NCBI GenBank assembly: GCA_964514105.1
Contig: CAZEPJ010000003.1
Location: 62,001 to 126,000, forward strand
Length of the DNA: 64,000 bases
Origin: CAZEPJ01 sp964514105
GTDB taxonomy: Bacteria; Desulfobacterota; Desulfocorpusculales; Desulfocorpusculum
Reading direction: 5' to 3'
Shown: positions 50,177 to 57,960 of the stretch, piece after piece
Layout of the letters: every line of letters starts with the position of its first letter
Numbering within the stretch: position 1 is the first letter of the stretch
The notes under the pieces: model-generated
Seen by the model: the letters and a program-made list of their open reading frames with translations, nothing else
Told to the model about the DNA's origin: nothing
Databases searched by the model: none
Translations under genes and position numbers: made by a program

Positions 50177-50599
50177 TCAGCGTGCCGCCGCAGGGGCGAG
50201 CCGCCGCCTGTAGCCGGCCCCGAGGTCTTTGACCCGGGCCGCCAGTTCGGCCAGGGGCGTGTACGGGTGAAAGACCTCCTGCACCCCCAGTTGGCGGATG
50301 ACCCTCTCGTCCTTCTCGGGGATGATCCCGCCCACCACCACGGGTTTGTCCGGGATCCCCAGCTCCCGCAACTTCTCCAAGAGCAGGGGGAGCAGGATCT
50401 TGGGTGACCCTTGCATGATGCGGTACCCGACGACGTCCACGTCCTCCTGCAGCGCGGTCACGGCGATTTCCCGGGGGGTCTGGATCCCCCCCAGGACCAC
50501 CTCCACCCCGGCGTTCCTCAGGGCGTGGATCACCACCCAGTACCCGCGCTGGTGGTAGAAGTCGTCTCGGCTCATCAAGAGGCTCACGGGACGTTCCAT
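50177..50599 (-). CDS. Cobalamin-binding subunit of a B12-dependent mutase (altered DxHxxG motif)
   Basis: A 140-aa B12-binding domain like the C-terminal part of methylmalonyl-CoA mutase. The fold is clear from Ile-His-Ala-Leu-Arg-Asn-Ala-Gly-Val-Glu-Val-Val, Gln-Glu-Asp-Val-Asp-Val-Val-Gly and Val-Val-Val-Gly-Gly-Ile-Ile-Pro-Glu-Lys-Asp. In the cobalamin signature the lower-ligand His16 and Gly19 remain, but the Asp two positions before the His is Phe14, and the later Ser-x-Leu-Ser-Gly region reads Arg-Ile-Met-Gln-Gly. It is encoded 81 bases downstream of the large mutase gene. Confidence 0.85.
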   Translation of the reverse strand: MERPVSLLMSRDDFYHQRGYWVVIHALRNAGVEVVLGGIQTPREIAVTALQEDVDVVGYRIMQGSPKILLPLLLEKLRELGIPDKPVVVGGIIPEKDERVIRQLGVQEVFHPYTPLAELAARVKDLGAGYRRRLAPAAAR

Positions 50600-50680
50600 G
50601 GTTTCCCCCCCCCTCCATTCATATGGCGCACAGCCGGCATCCATCCTGCCGGTGGCCGGGCGGCCCCATCTCCCCCGGCT

Positions 50681-52363
50681 TCACGCCAGGACCATGCACG
50701 GGCCACACACATACGGACCCTCGCCGGCGCGGCGGTACACGTCCGCCTTGATCCCGGCGAATTCCCCCCGGGTCAGCCCGCACTTGACGGCCTCGATCAA
50801 GGGGGGCAGCATGTTCCCGCCGGCCGCCATCACATCCCGCAGTCGGCCCCGGGCCTCGTCCAGTCGGCCGGGGTCCCGCTCGCTCCGCACCCTGGCCAGG
50901 CGGGCCACCTGCTTTGCCACCACGGCGGGGTCGTACTCCTGGAGGACCTCGAAATCGGCATGCGCCTGGAGCACGCGGAAGGCCCGCATCTGGACGTCGT
51001 CCTCCTCCACCAGGGTGTTGACCCCCACCAGCGGCCTCTGGCCCGTGTCGATCTCCTCCTGGGCCTTGATGGCGGCCTTGCGGATCTCGGAGCAGATCCA
51101 GTCCCACGCCTTGAAGGCCCCGCCCAGCGACTGGATGGTCTCGATGATGGCCATTGCCTCGGCCTCCAGGCCGTTGGTGAGCCACTCCACGTAGTACGAG
51201 CCCCCCAGGGGGTCGATGACCTTGGTGACGCCGGTCTCCAGGTCCAGGATCTGCTGGGTCCGAACCGAGAGGGCCGCCGAGAACTCGGTGGGGATGGCCA
51301 GGACTTCGTCGAAGGAGTTCACATGGAGGGACTGGACCCCCCCCAGAATGGCGGCCAGGCCGTACAGGGCGCTCCGGACGAGGTTGTTGAAGGGCTGCTC
51401 CCGCGTCAGGGTCGGGGCGTAGGTCTGGCAGTGCATGCGGCACATGAGGGACTCGGGCCGCCGGGCATGAAAACGCTCCCGAAAGATCCGGCTCCAGACC
51501 CTCCGCATGGCGCGGAACTTGGCCACCTCCTCCAAGAACTCGGGCCCGGCGTTGACGAACCAGGTGATGCGGTGGAGGAAGTCGTCCACCTCAAGGCCCC
51601 GGGGAGCCAGCGCTTCGACGGCCGCCATGGCCAAGGCCGTGCCGAAGGCGATCTCCTGGGCCGCGGTGCACCCCCCTTCCCGGACGTTTCGCATGTCCAG
51701 GTAGCCCGCGTTGAAAAGCGGGACCTGCCGGGCGCTGAACTCGATGATGTCCAGGCACTCCGGCTCGGGCCTGAGCCCGTTGGACATGCTCCCGCGAAGT
51801 TCGTCGAGTTTCATCCCCCGGCCCTGGGCCACGGCCACGTAGCAGGCCAGGGCATAGGCATTGAAACAGATGAGATGAACGGGATATCGCGCCATGTCGA
51901 TCCCGGCGAAGAGGGTCTCGTAGTCGTACAGGCTGTCCAGGGCGACCCCGCCCACGCCCACCAGCCCCTGGACCCGCTCGTCGTCGCTGTCGGCCCGGTT
52001 GCCCGATCCGTCGTCGGGCACCACGGAGAGGGCGTTGGCCCCCCGGGAGAGGAGGAACTTCCATCGTTGATTGGTCTCCTCGGCGGTCCCCAGCCCCGTG
52101 ACCTGGCGGATGTGGAGGCCCCGGGAGAGGTACCCCGCCGGGAAGACGCCCCGGGTGTTGGGGTACTGCCCAGGGAATCCGATGTCCCTGAGGTAGTCCG
52201 TATCGGCCACATCCAGGGGCGTGTAAAGGGGCTTGATCAGCCGGCCCGATGACGTGCTGTACGGTCCAGGGGATTGCGGGATCCGGCTCAGGATTCGACT
52301 GACCTCCGCCTGGTATCGTTCCCGAGCCTCTGTCAACGCTTGCAGGAGATTCTCCTTGAACAT
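50681..52363 (-). CDS. Divergent methylmalonyl-CoA mutase-like large subunit
   Basis: A 560-aa TIM-barrel mutase chain. Family segments are clear: Gly-Phe-Pro-Gly-Gln-Tyr-Pro, Gly-Thr-Ala-Glu-Glu-Thr-Asn, Met-His-Cys-Gln-Thr-Tyr and Gly-Gly-Val-Gln-Ser-Leu-His-Val-Asn-Ser-Phe-Asp-Glu. Yet by manual alignment the catalytic His of the Gly-Tyr-His motif is Asn, the Gln of the Gln-Asn-Asp segment is Ser, and about 15 residues after it are missing. So its substrate is unlikely to be methylmalonyl-CoA. ATG 52363 has GGAGG at good spacing. It lies in an acyl-CoA operon between a crotonase and the B12 subunit. Confidence 0.85.
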   Translation of the reverse strand: MFKENLLQALTEARERYQAEVSRILSRIPQSPGPYSTSSGRLIKPLYTPLDVADTDYLRDIGFPGQYPNTRGVFPAGYLSRGLHIRQVTGLGTAEETNQRWKFLLSRGANALSVVPDDGSGNRADSDDERVQGLVGVGGVALDSLYDYETLFAGIDMARYPVHLICFNAYALACYVAVAQGRGMKLDELRGSMSNGLRPEPECLDIIEFSARQVPLFNAGYLDMRNVREGGCTAAQEIAFGTALAMAAVEALAPRGLEVDDFLHRITWFVNAGPEFLEEVAKFRAMRRVWSRIFRERFHARRPESLMCRMHCQTYAPTLTREQPFNNLVRSALYGLAAILGGVQSLHVNSFDEVLAIPTEFSAALSVRTQQILDLETGVTKVIDPLGGSYYVEWLTNGLEAEAMAIIETIQSLGGAFKAWDWICSEIRKAAIKAQEEIDTGQRPLVGVNTLVEEDDVQMRAFRVLQAHADFEVLQEYDPAVVAKQVARLARVRSERDPGRLDEARGRLRDVMAAGGNMLPPLIEAVKCGLTRGEFAGIKADVYRRAGEGPYVCGPCMVLA

Positions 52364-52458
52364 GGGGGCCTCCACCACCTGAACAGGAAAACAGGGAAAG
52401 ACCCGGTGAAGGGGATGGACGAAGCGATCCTATGCGCAGGCCGCGGTCCGGTCAATCC

Positions 52459-53268
52459 TCACAGACCGTGGTGCCTCCAAACCGGCGGCCGCTTCTCCAC
52501 GAAGGCACTCGCGCCCTCGGTATGGCGGTCCTTGCGCAGGAACATGGAGAGGATCATCTCGGCCTCGATGCGAAGCCGCTCCTCCAGGGTTCGGCCGATC
52601 CCCCGCAGCACGGACTCCTTGTCCGACCGGATCGCCCCCTGGGGGAGCTGGCAGATGGAGCGGGCCAGCTCCCGCGCCCGGACCAGGGCCTGCCCCCGGG
52701 GAACGACCTCGTTGACCAGGCCCATGCGCAGGGCCTCTTGCGCGTCGATGCGCCGCCCCGTGATGATGAGCTCCATGGCCCTGGCGAACCCCACCACCAG
52801 CGGCAGGCGAACCGTGAGGCCGTCGCCCCCCACGATGTTCCAGCGCCTCTCCAGGGCTCCGAACTCGGCGTTCTCCGAGGCGATGCGGATGTCGGCCAGC
52901 AGGGCGGTCTCCAGCCCCGCGGCAAAGGCATAGCCGTTTACGGCCCCGATGATGGGCTTGAAGATGTCCACCCTGCGCGTGTACCCGCACGGCCCTTCGC
53001 AGTTGCAGAGCGCCACCCGGTACTGGTCCCACGTCCCGGGATCGTGGAGGGCCGCGGCGTCGTTGAGGTCCCATCCCGCCGAGAAGGCCTTGTCCCCCGC
53101 CCCGGTGAGGATGGCCACGAAGGCGTCCTCGTCGTCCCGGAAAGCCTTCCATGCGGTGTGGAGCTCCGCCGCCGTCTCCCGGTTGAGGCAGTTGTGCACG
53201 TGGGGGCGGTTGAGGGTGATGGTGACCACGTGGTCGTCCTTGTCGTAAAGGATGTGGCAATATCCCAT
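52459..53268 (-). CDS. Enoyl-CoA hydratase/isomerase family protein
   Basis: A 269-aa crotonase. The oxyanion region is Ala-Phe-Ser-Ala-Gly-Trp-Asp-Leu and Val-Asn-Gly-Tyr-Ala-Phe-Ala-Ala-Gly-Leu-Glu-Thr-Ala-Leu, so the first catalytic Glu is kept; the second is likely the Glu of Phe-Gly-Ala-Leu-Glu-Arg. It therefore looks like a working hydratase. It lies between livF and the mutase genes, so it probably handles the enoyl-CoA before or after rearrangement. Confidence 0.9.
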   Translation of the reverse strand: MGYCHILYDKDDHVVTITLNRPHVHNCLNRETAAELHTAWKAFRDDEDAFVAILTGAGDKAFSAGWDLNDAAALHDPGTWDQYRVALCNCEGPCGYTRRVDIFKPIIGAVNGYAFAAGLETALLADIRIASENAEFGALERRWNIVGGDGLTVRLPLVVGFARAMELIITGRRIDAQEALRMGLVNEVVPRGQALVRARELARSICQLPQGAIRSDKESVLRGIGRTLEERLRIEAEMILSMFLRKDRHTEGASAFVEKRPPVWRHHGL

Positions 53269-53359
53269 GCCTGCGCCCTCGCAAGAGGCGCCTCGGGGCG
53301 CCCCCTGAAGAAGAAGGGGGGGCCCCGGCGCCCCCCCGTGGGATTCATTTCGCGCGGCG

Positions 53360-54157
53360 TCACGAGAGCCAGCGCTTTCGCCTCCTGTAGTGCTTGACCT
53401 CCCGGTAGCTCTTGCGCTTTCCCATCTCGCTGAGCCCCAGGTAGAACTCCTTGATGTCCTCGTTTTCCCGGAGCTTGGGAGACGGCCCTTCCAGCACGAT
53501 GCGGCCGTTTTCCATGACGTACCCCTGGTCGGACAGGCCCAGGGCGATGCGGGCGTTTTGCTCCACCAGGAGGATGGAGACCCCCTCCTTCTCGTTGATC
53601 TGGCGCACGATCTTGAAGATCTCCCGGACCAGCAGCGGGCTGAGCCCCAGGGACGGCTCATCGAGGAGCATCACCTTGGGCCGCCCCATGAGGGCCCTCC
53701 CCATGACGAGCATCTGCCGCTCTCCCCCGGAGAGATACCCGCTGGTGCGGCGGCGCATGTCCCTGAGCTTGGGGAAGTACCCGAACACCTTGCCCAGGTC
53801 GTCCCGGATCCCCGGCCCGTCGCAGCGGGGATAGGCCCCCACCAGGAGGTTCTCCTCCACGGTCAGGTGCTGGAAGAGGCGGCGTCCCTCCATCACTTGC
53901 ACGATTCCCAGGCGCACGATGGCCTCGGGGTCCATGCGGTCGATGCGGACGCCGTCGAACTCGATGCCCCCGTCGGTGACCTCGCCCAGCTCGGTGCGCA
54001 GGACCCCGGATACGGCCTTGAGGGTCGTGGTCTTGCCCGCCCCGTTGGCCCCCAGCAGCGCTACGATCTTTCCCGGGGGCACCTGGAGGGAGACCCCCTT
54101 GAGCACGAGGATCACGTCGCTGTAAATCACCTCGATGTTGTTGAGCTGCAGCGTCAT
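53360..54157 (-). CDS. livF: LivF-type branched-chain amino acid/carboxylate ABC transporter ATPase
   Basis: A 265-aa ATPase with Walker A Gly-Ala-Asn-Gly-Ala-Gly-Lys-Thr-Thr, the LivF-typical Val-Met-Glu-Gly-Arg-Arg-Leu-Phe, signature Leu-Ser-Gly-Gly-Glu-Arg-Gln-Met and Walker B Val-Met-Leu-Leu-Asp-Glu-Pro-Ser-Leu-Gly-Leu. It is parted from livG, livH and livM by other genes of the operon. The basic C-terminal tail is longer than usual. HAAT-type importers in acyl-CoA operons often take up aromatic or fatty carboxylates rather than amino acids. Confidence 0.92.
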   Translation of the reverse strand: MTLQLNNIEVIYSDVILVLKGVSLQVPPGKIVALLGANGAGKTTTLKAVSGVLRTELGEVTDGGIEFDGVRIDRMDPEAIVRLGIVQVMEGRRLFQHLTVEENLLVGAYPRCDGPGIRDDLGKVFGYFPKLRDMRRRTSGYLSGGERQMLVMGRALMGRPKVMLLDEPSLGLSPLLVREIFKIVRQINEKEGVSILLVEQNARIALGLSDQGYVMENGRIVLEGPSPKLRENEDIKEFYLGLSEMGKRKSYREVKHYRRRKRWLS

Positions 54158-54176
54158 GGGGCGCCCTGTCCCTCTC

Positions 54177-54677
54177 TCACTTGGGGGCAGGCGGGAGGAT
54201 CTCCAGGACGGCGCTCCCGACCTGATCCGAGTCCATCCCCGTGGCCCGGATGTCGTACTTGCCCGGGGGCAGGGGCGTCGCCTTCTCCATGACCGGCTTC
54301 ATCTCCGGCGTCCAGTCGACCTGGAAGAACCAGTTCAGGACCGCCCCGGCCCCCATCTTGACCGCGATGTTCCCGCCGTCATCGGCATTGGCAAAGGCCA
54401 ACCCCACCGACTTCTCATCCTCTTTCACCGCCTTCATCTTGTAGCCGGCAGGCAGCATGAGGTCCACCACCACCACCTCCTTGGGCTTGAAGCCCGAGCC
54501 CTTGAACTCCAGGGGCGCCTTGAGGAGATCGGCAGTGACGGCGGTCTTGTCCGGGACGATGGTGAGCTGGGCCTTGGAGGCCGGGGCCTGGGCGGCGGCA
54601 TCCCCCCTCAAGAGAACCAGGACGGCGAAGGCCAAGACCACGGATGCGCCCAACGCCTTGCACTGGAGAGATCTCAT
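54177..54677 (-). CDS. Small exported Ig-like protein in the Liv operon
   Basis: A 166-aa exported protein: signal peptide (Ala-Ser-Val-Val-Leu-Ala-Phe-Ala-Val-Leu-Val-Leu-Leu ... Ala-Ala-Ala-Gln-Ala), then beta-rich sequence with Leu-Glu-Phe-Lys-Gly-Ser-Gly-Phe-Lys-Pro-Lys-Glu, which resembles the first strands of an Ig-like/IPT module. There are no Cys residues after the leader and no catalytic motif. A strong AAGGAGG site precedes it. It lies between the binding-protein gene and livF, so it may aid ligand capture or binding-protein stability. Family not recognised. Confidence 0.75.
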   Translation of the reverse strand: MRSLQCKALGASVVLAFAVLVLLRGDAAAQAPASKAQLTIVPDKTAVTADLLKAPLEFKGSGFKPKEVVVVDLMLPAGYKMKAVKEDEKSVGLAFANADDGGNIAVKMGAGAVLNWFFQVDWTPEMKPVMEKATPLPPGKYDIRATGMDSDQVGSAVLEILPPAPK

Positions 54678-54720
54678 GGCTTTCCTCCTTGCGTTTTGCG
54701 AGCTATCGCTCAGGATGTCA

Positions 54721-55941
54721 TCAGAACTTGTGCAGGGATACCGCATCCGGGGTCTTCACCCAGTCGGTGACGGGGAGGATCTTCCCCCCCTTGACCTGAT
54801 AGAACTTGACCTCCAGGCTCCCGCGACGGGACGTGGGGCTGTACGCGCAGGGCCCCGAGATCCCCTCCCGGGACATCCCCGTGAGGCGCTGGTACGAGTC
54901 GTACATGACCTCGCGGGTGAGCTTGTCGACCCCCACCCGCTTGATGGCGTCCTTGAGGGCGGCCTCGAAGTTCATGCCCCAACACAGGCCGAAGCCGTAG
55001 CTCTCGTTCATCTTCTCGATGGGGTCCTTGCGATACTGGGTCCAGATCCGCTTGACCAGCGGGTGGTTCTGGGCCTCGCCGCCGCGCAGGAAGAAGGAGA
55101 CCACCACCATCCCCTCCAGGGCGTCGGGGTGCAGCCCCACGCCCAGGGACGAGGGGCCCCAGTAGTCGGAGATGAACTGGATCTTCTTGGTCAGCCCCAT
55201 GGCGGCGGCATCTCGCATGACGTTGGTCTGGGTGGGATCCACCCCGCCCACGTACACGTAATCGGCGCCGGCCTCGGCCAACCGCGTCAGGTACACATCG
55301 TGCTTCAGGGAGCCCGTGGGGAAGAGCTCCGAGGGCAGAAGCTTGATCCCCAGCTTCTCGGCGTGCTCCTTGCCTCCCCGGAGCGGTTCCCGGCCGTAGG
55401 GGGAATCCCAGCTCATGATGGCCACCGACGGGGCACCCGCCTTGCCCTTCTTCTTCCAGTCCGCCATGATCCAGTCGCACGTGGCCGCGAAGGCGTCCTG
55501 GTACGTGGGTCCCCACGGGAAGAAGTTGCCGATCTGGGCCTGGAACTCCCCGTCGCCCGGCACCAGGACCACCAGCTTCTCCCCCCTGGTCTGCTCTTTG
55601 AGCATCTTGCCCAGGGGCGTGCTCACGATGTTGATGGCCAGGACGCCCTCGTCCCGGCGGTAGCGCTTGAAGGAGGAGAGGGCCCGGGCCACGTCGTAGC
55701 GGGTGTCCACGCCGATGTACTGCACCTTGAGGCCTTCCACCCCGCCCCGGGCGTTGATGTCCTTGAGGTAATCCTCCAGGCCCTGGCTGCCCGGCAGGGC
55801 CAGCCCGGCCACGGGGCCCGTGAAGTCCGAGAGATCCAGGAACGCCGCCTCCTTGGCCCCTGCAAAGATCGGGTTCCCCATCCACGCCAACACGGCCAGG
55901 AAGAGAACCCCCACCGCCCACCGAACCCTGTGATGCGTCAT
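54721..55941 (-). CDS. Periplasmic binding protein of the Liv-type transporter
   Basis: A 406-aa type I periplasmic binding protein with signal peptide (Val-Gly-Val-Leu-Phe-Leu-Ala-Val-Leu-Ala-Trp) and Leu-Ser-Asp-Phe-Thr-Gly-Pro-Val-Ala-Gly as the ligand-side loop of the family. It is longer and more divergent than LivJ/LivK. AAAGGAGG lies before ATG 55941. It probably binds the carboxylate (possibly aromatic or branched) that the following CoA enzymes degrade. Confidence 0.88.
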   Translation of the reverse strand: MTHHRVRWAVGVLFLAVLAWMGNPIFAGAKEAAFLDLSDFTGPVAGLALPGSQGLEDYLKDINARGGVEGLKVQYIGVDTRYDVARALSSFKRYRRDEGVLAINIVSTPLGKMLKEQTRGEKLVVLVPGDGEFQAQIGNFFPWGPTYQDAFAATCDWIMADWKKKGKAGAPSVAIMSWDSPYGREPLRGGKEHAEKLGIKLLPSELFPTGSLKHDVYLTRLAEAGADYVYVGGVDPTQTNVMRDAAAMGLTKKIQFISDYWGPSSLGVGLHPDALEGMVVVSFFLRGGEAQNHPLVKRIWTQYRKDPIEKMNESYGFGLCWGMNFEAALKDAIKRVGVDKLTREVMYDSYQRLTGMSREGISGPCAYSPTSRRGSLEVKFYQVKGGKILPVTDWVKTPDAVSLHKF

Positions 55942-56012
55942 CTCGACCTCCTTTCCGCTGATGGGTATGTCAGACTCACCGCCCCGAGGGCGCCTCGGGG
56001 CGGATCCCTCCC

Positions 56013-57062
56013 TCAATGGGCGAACGGGTACAGTCGGATCGATGCCTTGAGGATCTCCCACCGGTGGGCCAACCCCCGGGGCTCCCAGATGAGAAAGAGG
56101 GCCAGGACGAGGCCGAAGGCCGTCACCCCGAGACCCGCAGCCGGGGCGGTCCCCAGCCAGGGGAACCACTGGGCCAGGACCGGCGAGACGATCATCACCA
56201 ACTCGTCCAGGACCCGGACCAATATGACGCCGAAGAAGACCCCCGGTATGCTCCCCAGCCCGCCGACGATGAGCATGCCGATGTACCAGAGGGCGTGCAG
56301 GAGGGTGAACTGTTCGAAGTGGGCCACGAGGTTGAGCCCCGCCCAGAGGCCCCCGGCGATGCCGGCGTAAAAACAGGAGATGAAGAAGGCTAGAAGCTTG
56401 TAATAGAAGAGGTTGATCCCCATGACCTGGGCGGCCAGGTCGTTGTCCCGCACCGCCACCAGGGCCCTTCCCACCCGGGTCCGCACCAGGTTTCGCGCCC
56501 CGTAGGTCATCAGGAGCATGATGGGCATGATGACATAGAACATGCGCTCGTCCGAGTCCAGGGGAAACCCGGCAATGCTGGGCGGCTCCAGCGTCATGCC
56601 GTGTGACTTGCCCGTGACCTCCATGTGGAGGATGAGCCACATGGTCACGAAGTGGATGGCGATGGTGGCCACGGCCAGGTAGAACCCCTTGATGCGCATG
56701 GAGGGCGCGCCTCCCAGGAGCCCGAAGACCCCGGTGATGACCCCCGCCAGGGGGAGGCTCGCCCAGTAGGAGAGCCCCACCTTCTGTGTGAGGATGGCCG
56801 TTGCGTACGCCCCCACCGCCATGAAGGCCGCCTGGCCGAAGGAAATCTGCCCGCAGTAGCCGCTGACCATCTGCAGGCCCAGGACCAGGATGATGGTGAT
56901 CCCCAGGTTGTTGAGAAAACCCACGAGGTAGTAGGAACCCATGAGCGGCACCAGGCACAGGACAGCCAGGGAGATGGCCAGGACGCCCCAGCGCAGGGGG
57001 GTCCGCACGATGGCCATGTCGCGAGCGTAGGTTTCATCGAAGGTCCCGCACGGTCTCCACAT
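56013..57062 (-). CDS. livM: LivM-type ABC transporter permease
   Basis: A 349-aa membrane protein with about ten hydrophobic segments. Gln-Met-Val-Ser-Gly-Tyr-Cys-Gly-Gln-Ile-Ser-Phe-Gly-Gln-Ala-Ala-Phe and Val-Gly-Arg-Ala-Leu-Val-Ala-Val-Arg-Asp-Asn are LivM hallmarks, the latter contacting the ATPase. It begins one base after the livH stop. The first 15 residues may be replaced by an internal start. Confidence 0.92.
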   Translation of the reverse strand: MWRPCGTFDETYARDMAIVRTPLRWGVLAISLAVLCLVPLMGSYYLVGFLNNLGITIILVLGLQMVSGYCGQISFGQAAFMAVGAYATAILTQKVGLSYWASLPLAGVITGVFGLLGGAPSMRIKGFYLAVATIAIHFVTMWLILHMEVTGKSHGMTLEPPSIAGFPLDSDERMFYVIMPIMLLMTYGARNLVRTRVGRALVAVRDNDLAAQVMGINLFYYKLLAFFISCFYAGIAGGLWAGLNLVAHFEQFTLLHALWYIGMLIVGGLGSIPGVFFGVILVRVLDELVMIVSPVLAQWFPWLGTAPAAGLGVTAFGLVLALFLIWEPRGLAHRWEILKASIRLYPFAH

Positions 57063-57063
57063 G

Positions 57064-57948
57064 TCAGATCCTCTCGATCCTCACCAACCCGAACAGCCCG
57101 TACGGCTTGATGAGCAGAACGAGGAGCAGCAGGGCATAGGCCGCCACCTCCTTGAGCCCGCCCCCCACCAGAGGGTCCAGGTAGCCTGCGCTGACGTTCT
57201 CCAGCACCCCCAGCAGGAGGCCCGCCAGGAGCGCCCCGGGCAGGGACTCCAGCCCTCCCACCAGGGCCACGATGAGCCCCTTGATCCCCACGTAGGGCAG
57301 GGGGTAGTAAATGTCCATGACGTTGGCCAGGGCCACCCCCGCAACGGTGGCCACCGCGGCCGAGAGGACCCAGATGGCCGAGAAGATGGCCCGCACCGAG
57401 ATGCCCGTGCTCTGGGCGAGCTGATGGTCCTCGGCCGTGGCCCGCATACCCAGGCCGATCTTGGTGAAACGGTAAAAGAGGGCCAGCCCCAGGAACAGGA
57501 GGAGCGAGGCCGCGAAGCTCACCAACTGGGTGACGGGCAGGGGCACGCCCGCCAGGGTGACCATCCCCTTGGGCAGGTAGGCGGCAAAGCTCACGGACTC
57601 GCCCTTGAGGATCAGTTGAAAGATCCCGTCCATCATGAGGAACAGCGAGAAGGTCGTCAAGAAGGCTGCGAACAGAGGCTGCCCGATGAGGGGTCTCATA
57701 GCCAGCCGTTCGATGATCCAGCCCAGGCAGCCGGCGAAGGCAAAGGAGACGGCCAGGGCGAAGAGGAAGGGCAGCTTGATCTGGACCAGGGCCGCCCAGA
57801 AGGCCAGCGCCCCGAATCCCATGATCTGCCCGTGGGCCAGGCTCACCACATGGGTGGACTTGTAGACCAGGACCACGGAGACCGCCACGACGGCGTACAA
57901 GCCCCCTTCCATGAGTCCGAGGAGCAGGAGTTGAAGGAACTCGATCAT
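57064..57948 (-). CDS. livH: LivH-type ABC transporter permease
   Basis: A 294-aa membrane protein with LivH features: Gly-Leu-Met-Glu-Gly-Gly-Leu-Tyr-Ala-Val, Val-Val-Ser-Leu-Ala-His-Gly-Gln-Ile-Met, Met-Arg-Ala-Thr-Ala-Glu-Asp and Leu-Val-Gly-Gly-Leu-Glu-Ser-Leu-Pro-Gly-Ala. It pairs with LivM as the translocation channel. It lies between the CoA ligase and livM genes. Confidence 0.92.
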   Translation of the reverse strand: MIEFLQLLLLGLMEGGLYAVVAVSVVLVYKSTHVVSLAHGQIMGFGALAFWAALVQIKLPFLFALAVSFAFAGCLGWIIERLAMRPLIGQPLFAAFLTTFSLFLMMDGIFQLILKGESVSFAAYLPKGMVTLAGVPLPVTQLVSFAASLLLFLGLALFYRFTKIGLGMRATAEDHQLAQSTGISVRAIFSAIWVLSAAVATVAGVALANVMDIYYPLPYVGIKGLIVALVGGLESLPGALLAGLLLGVLENVSAGYLDPLVGGGLKEVAAYALLLLVLLIKPYGLFGLVRIERI

Positions 57949-57960
57949 GGGGACGGCCTT

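Noticed and set aside
50681..52363. Annotation as ordinary methylmalonyl-CoA mutase
   Set aside because: The catalytic His and Gln positions and the segment after the Gln do not match, so only a family-level name is safe.
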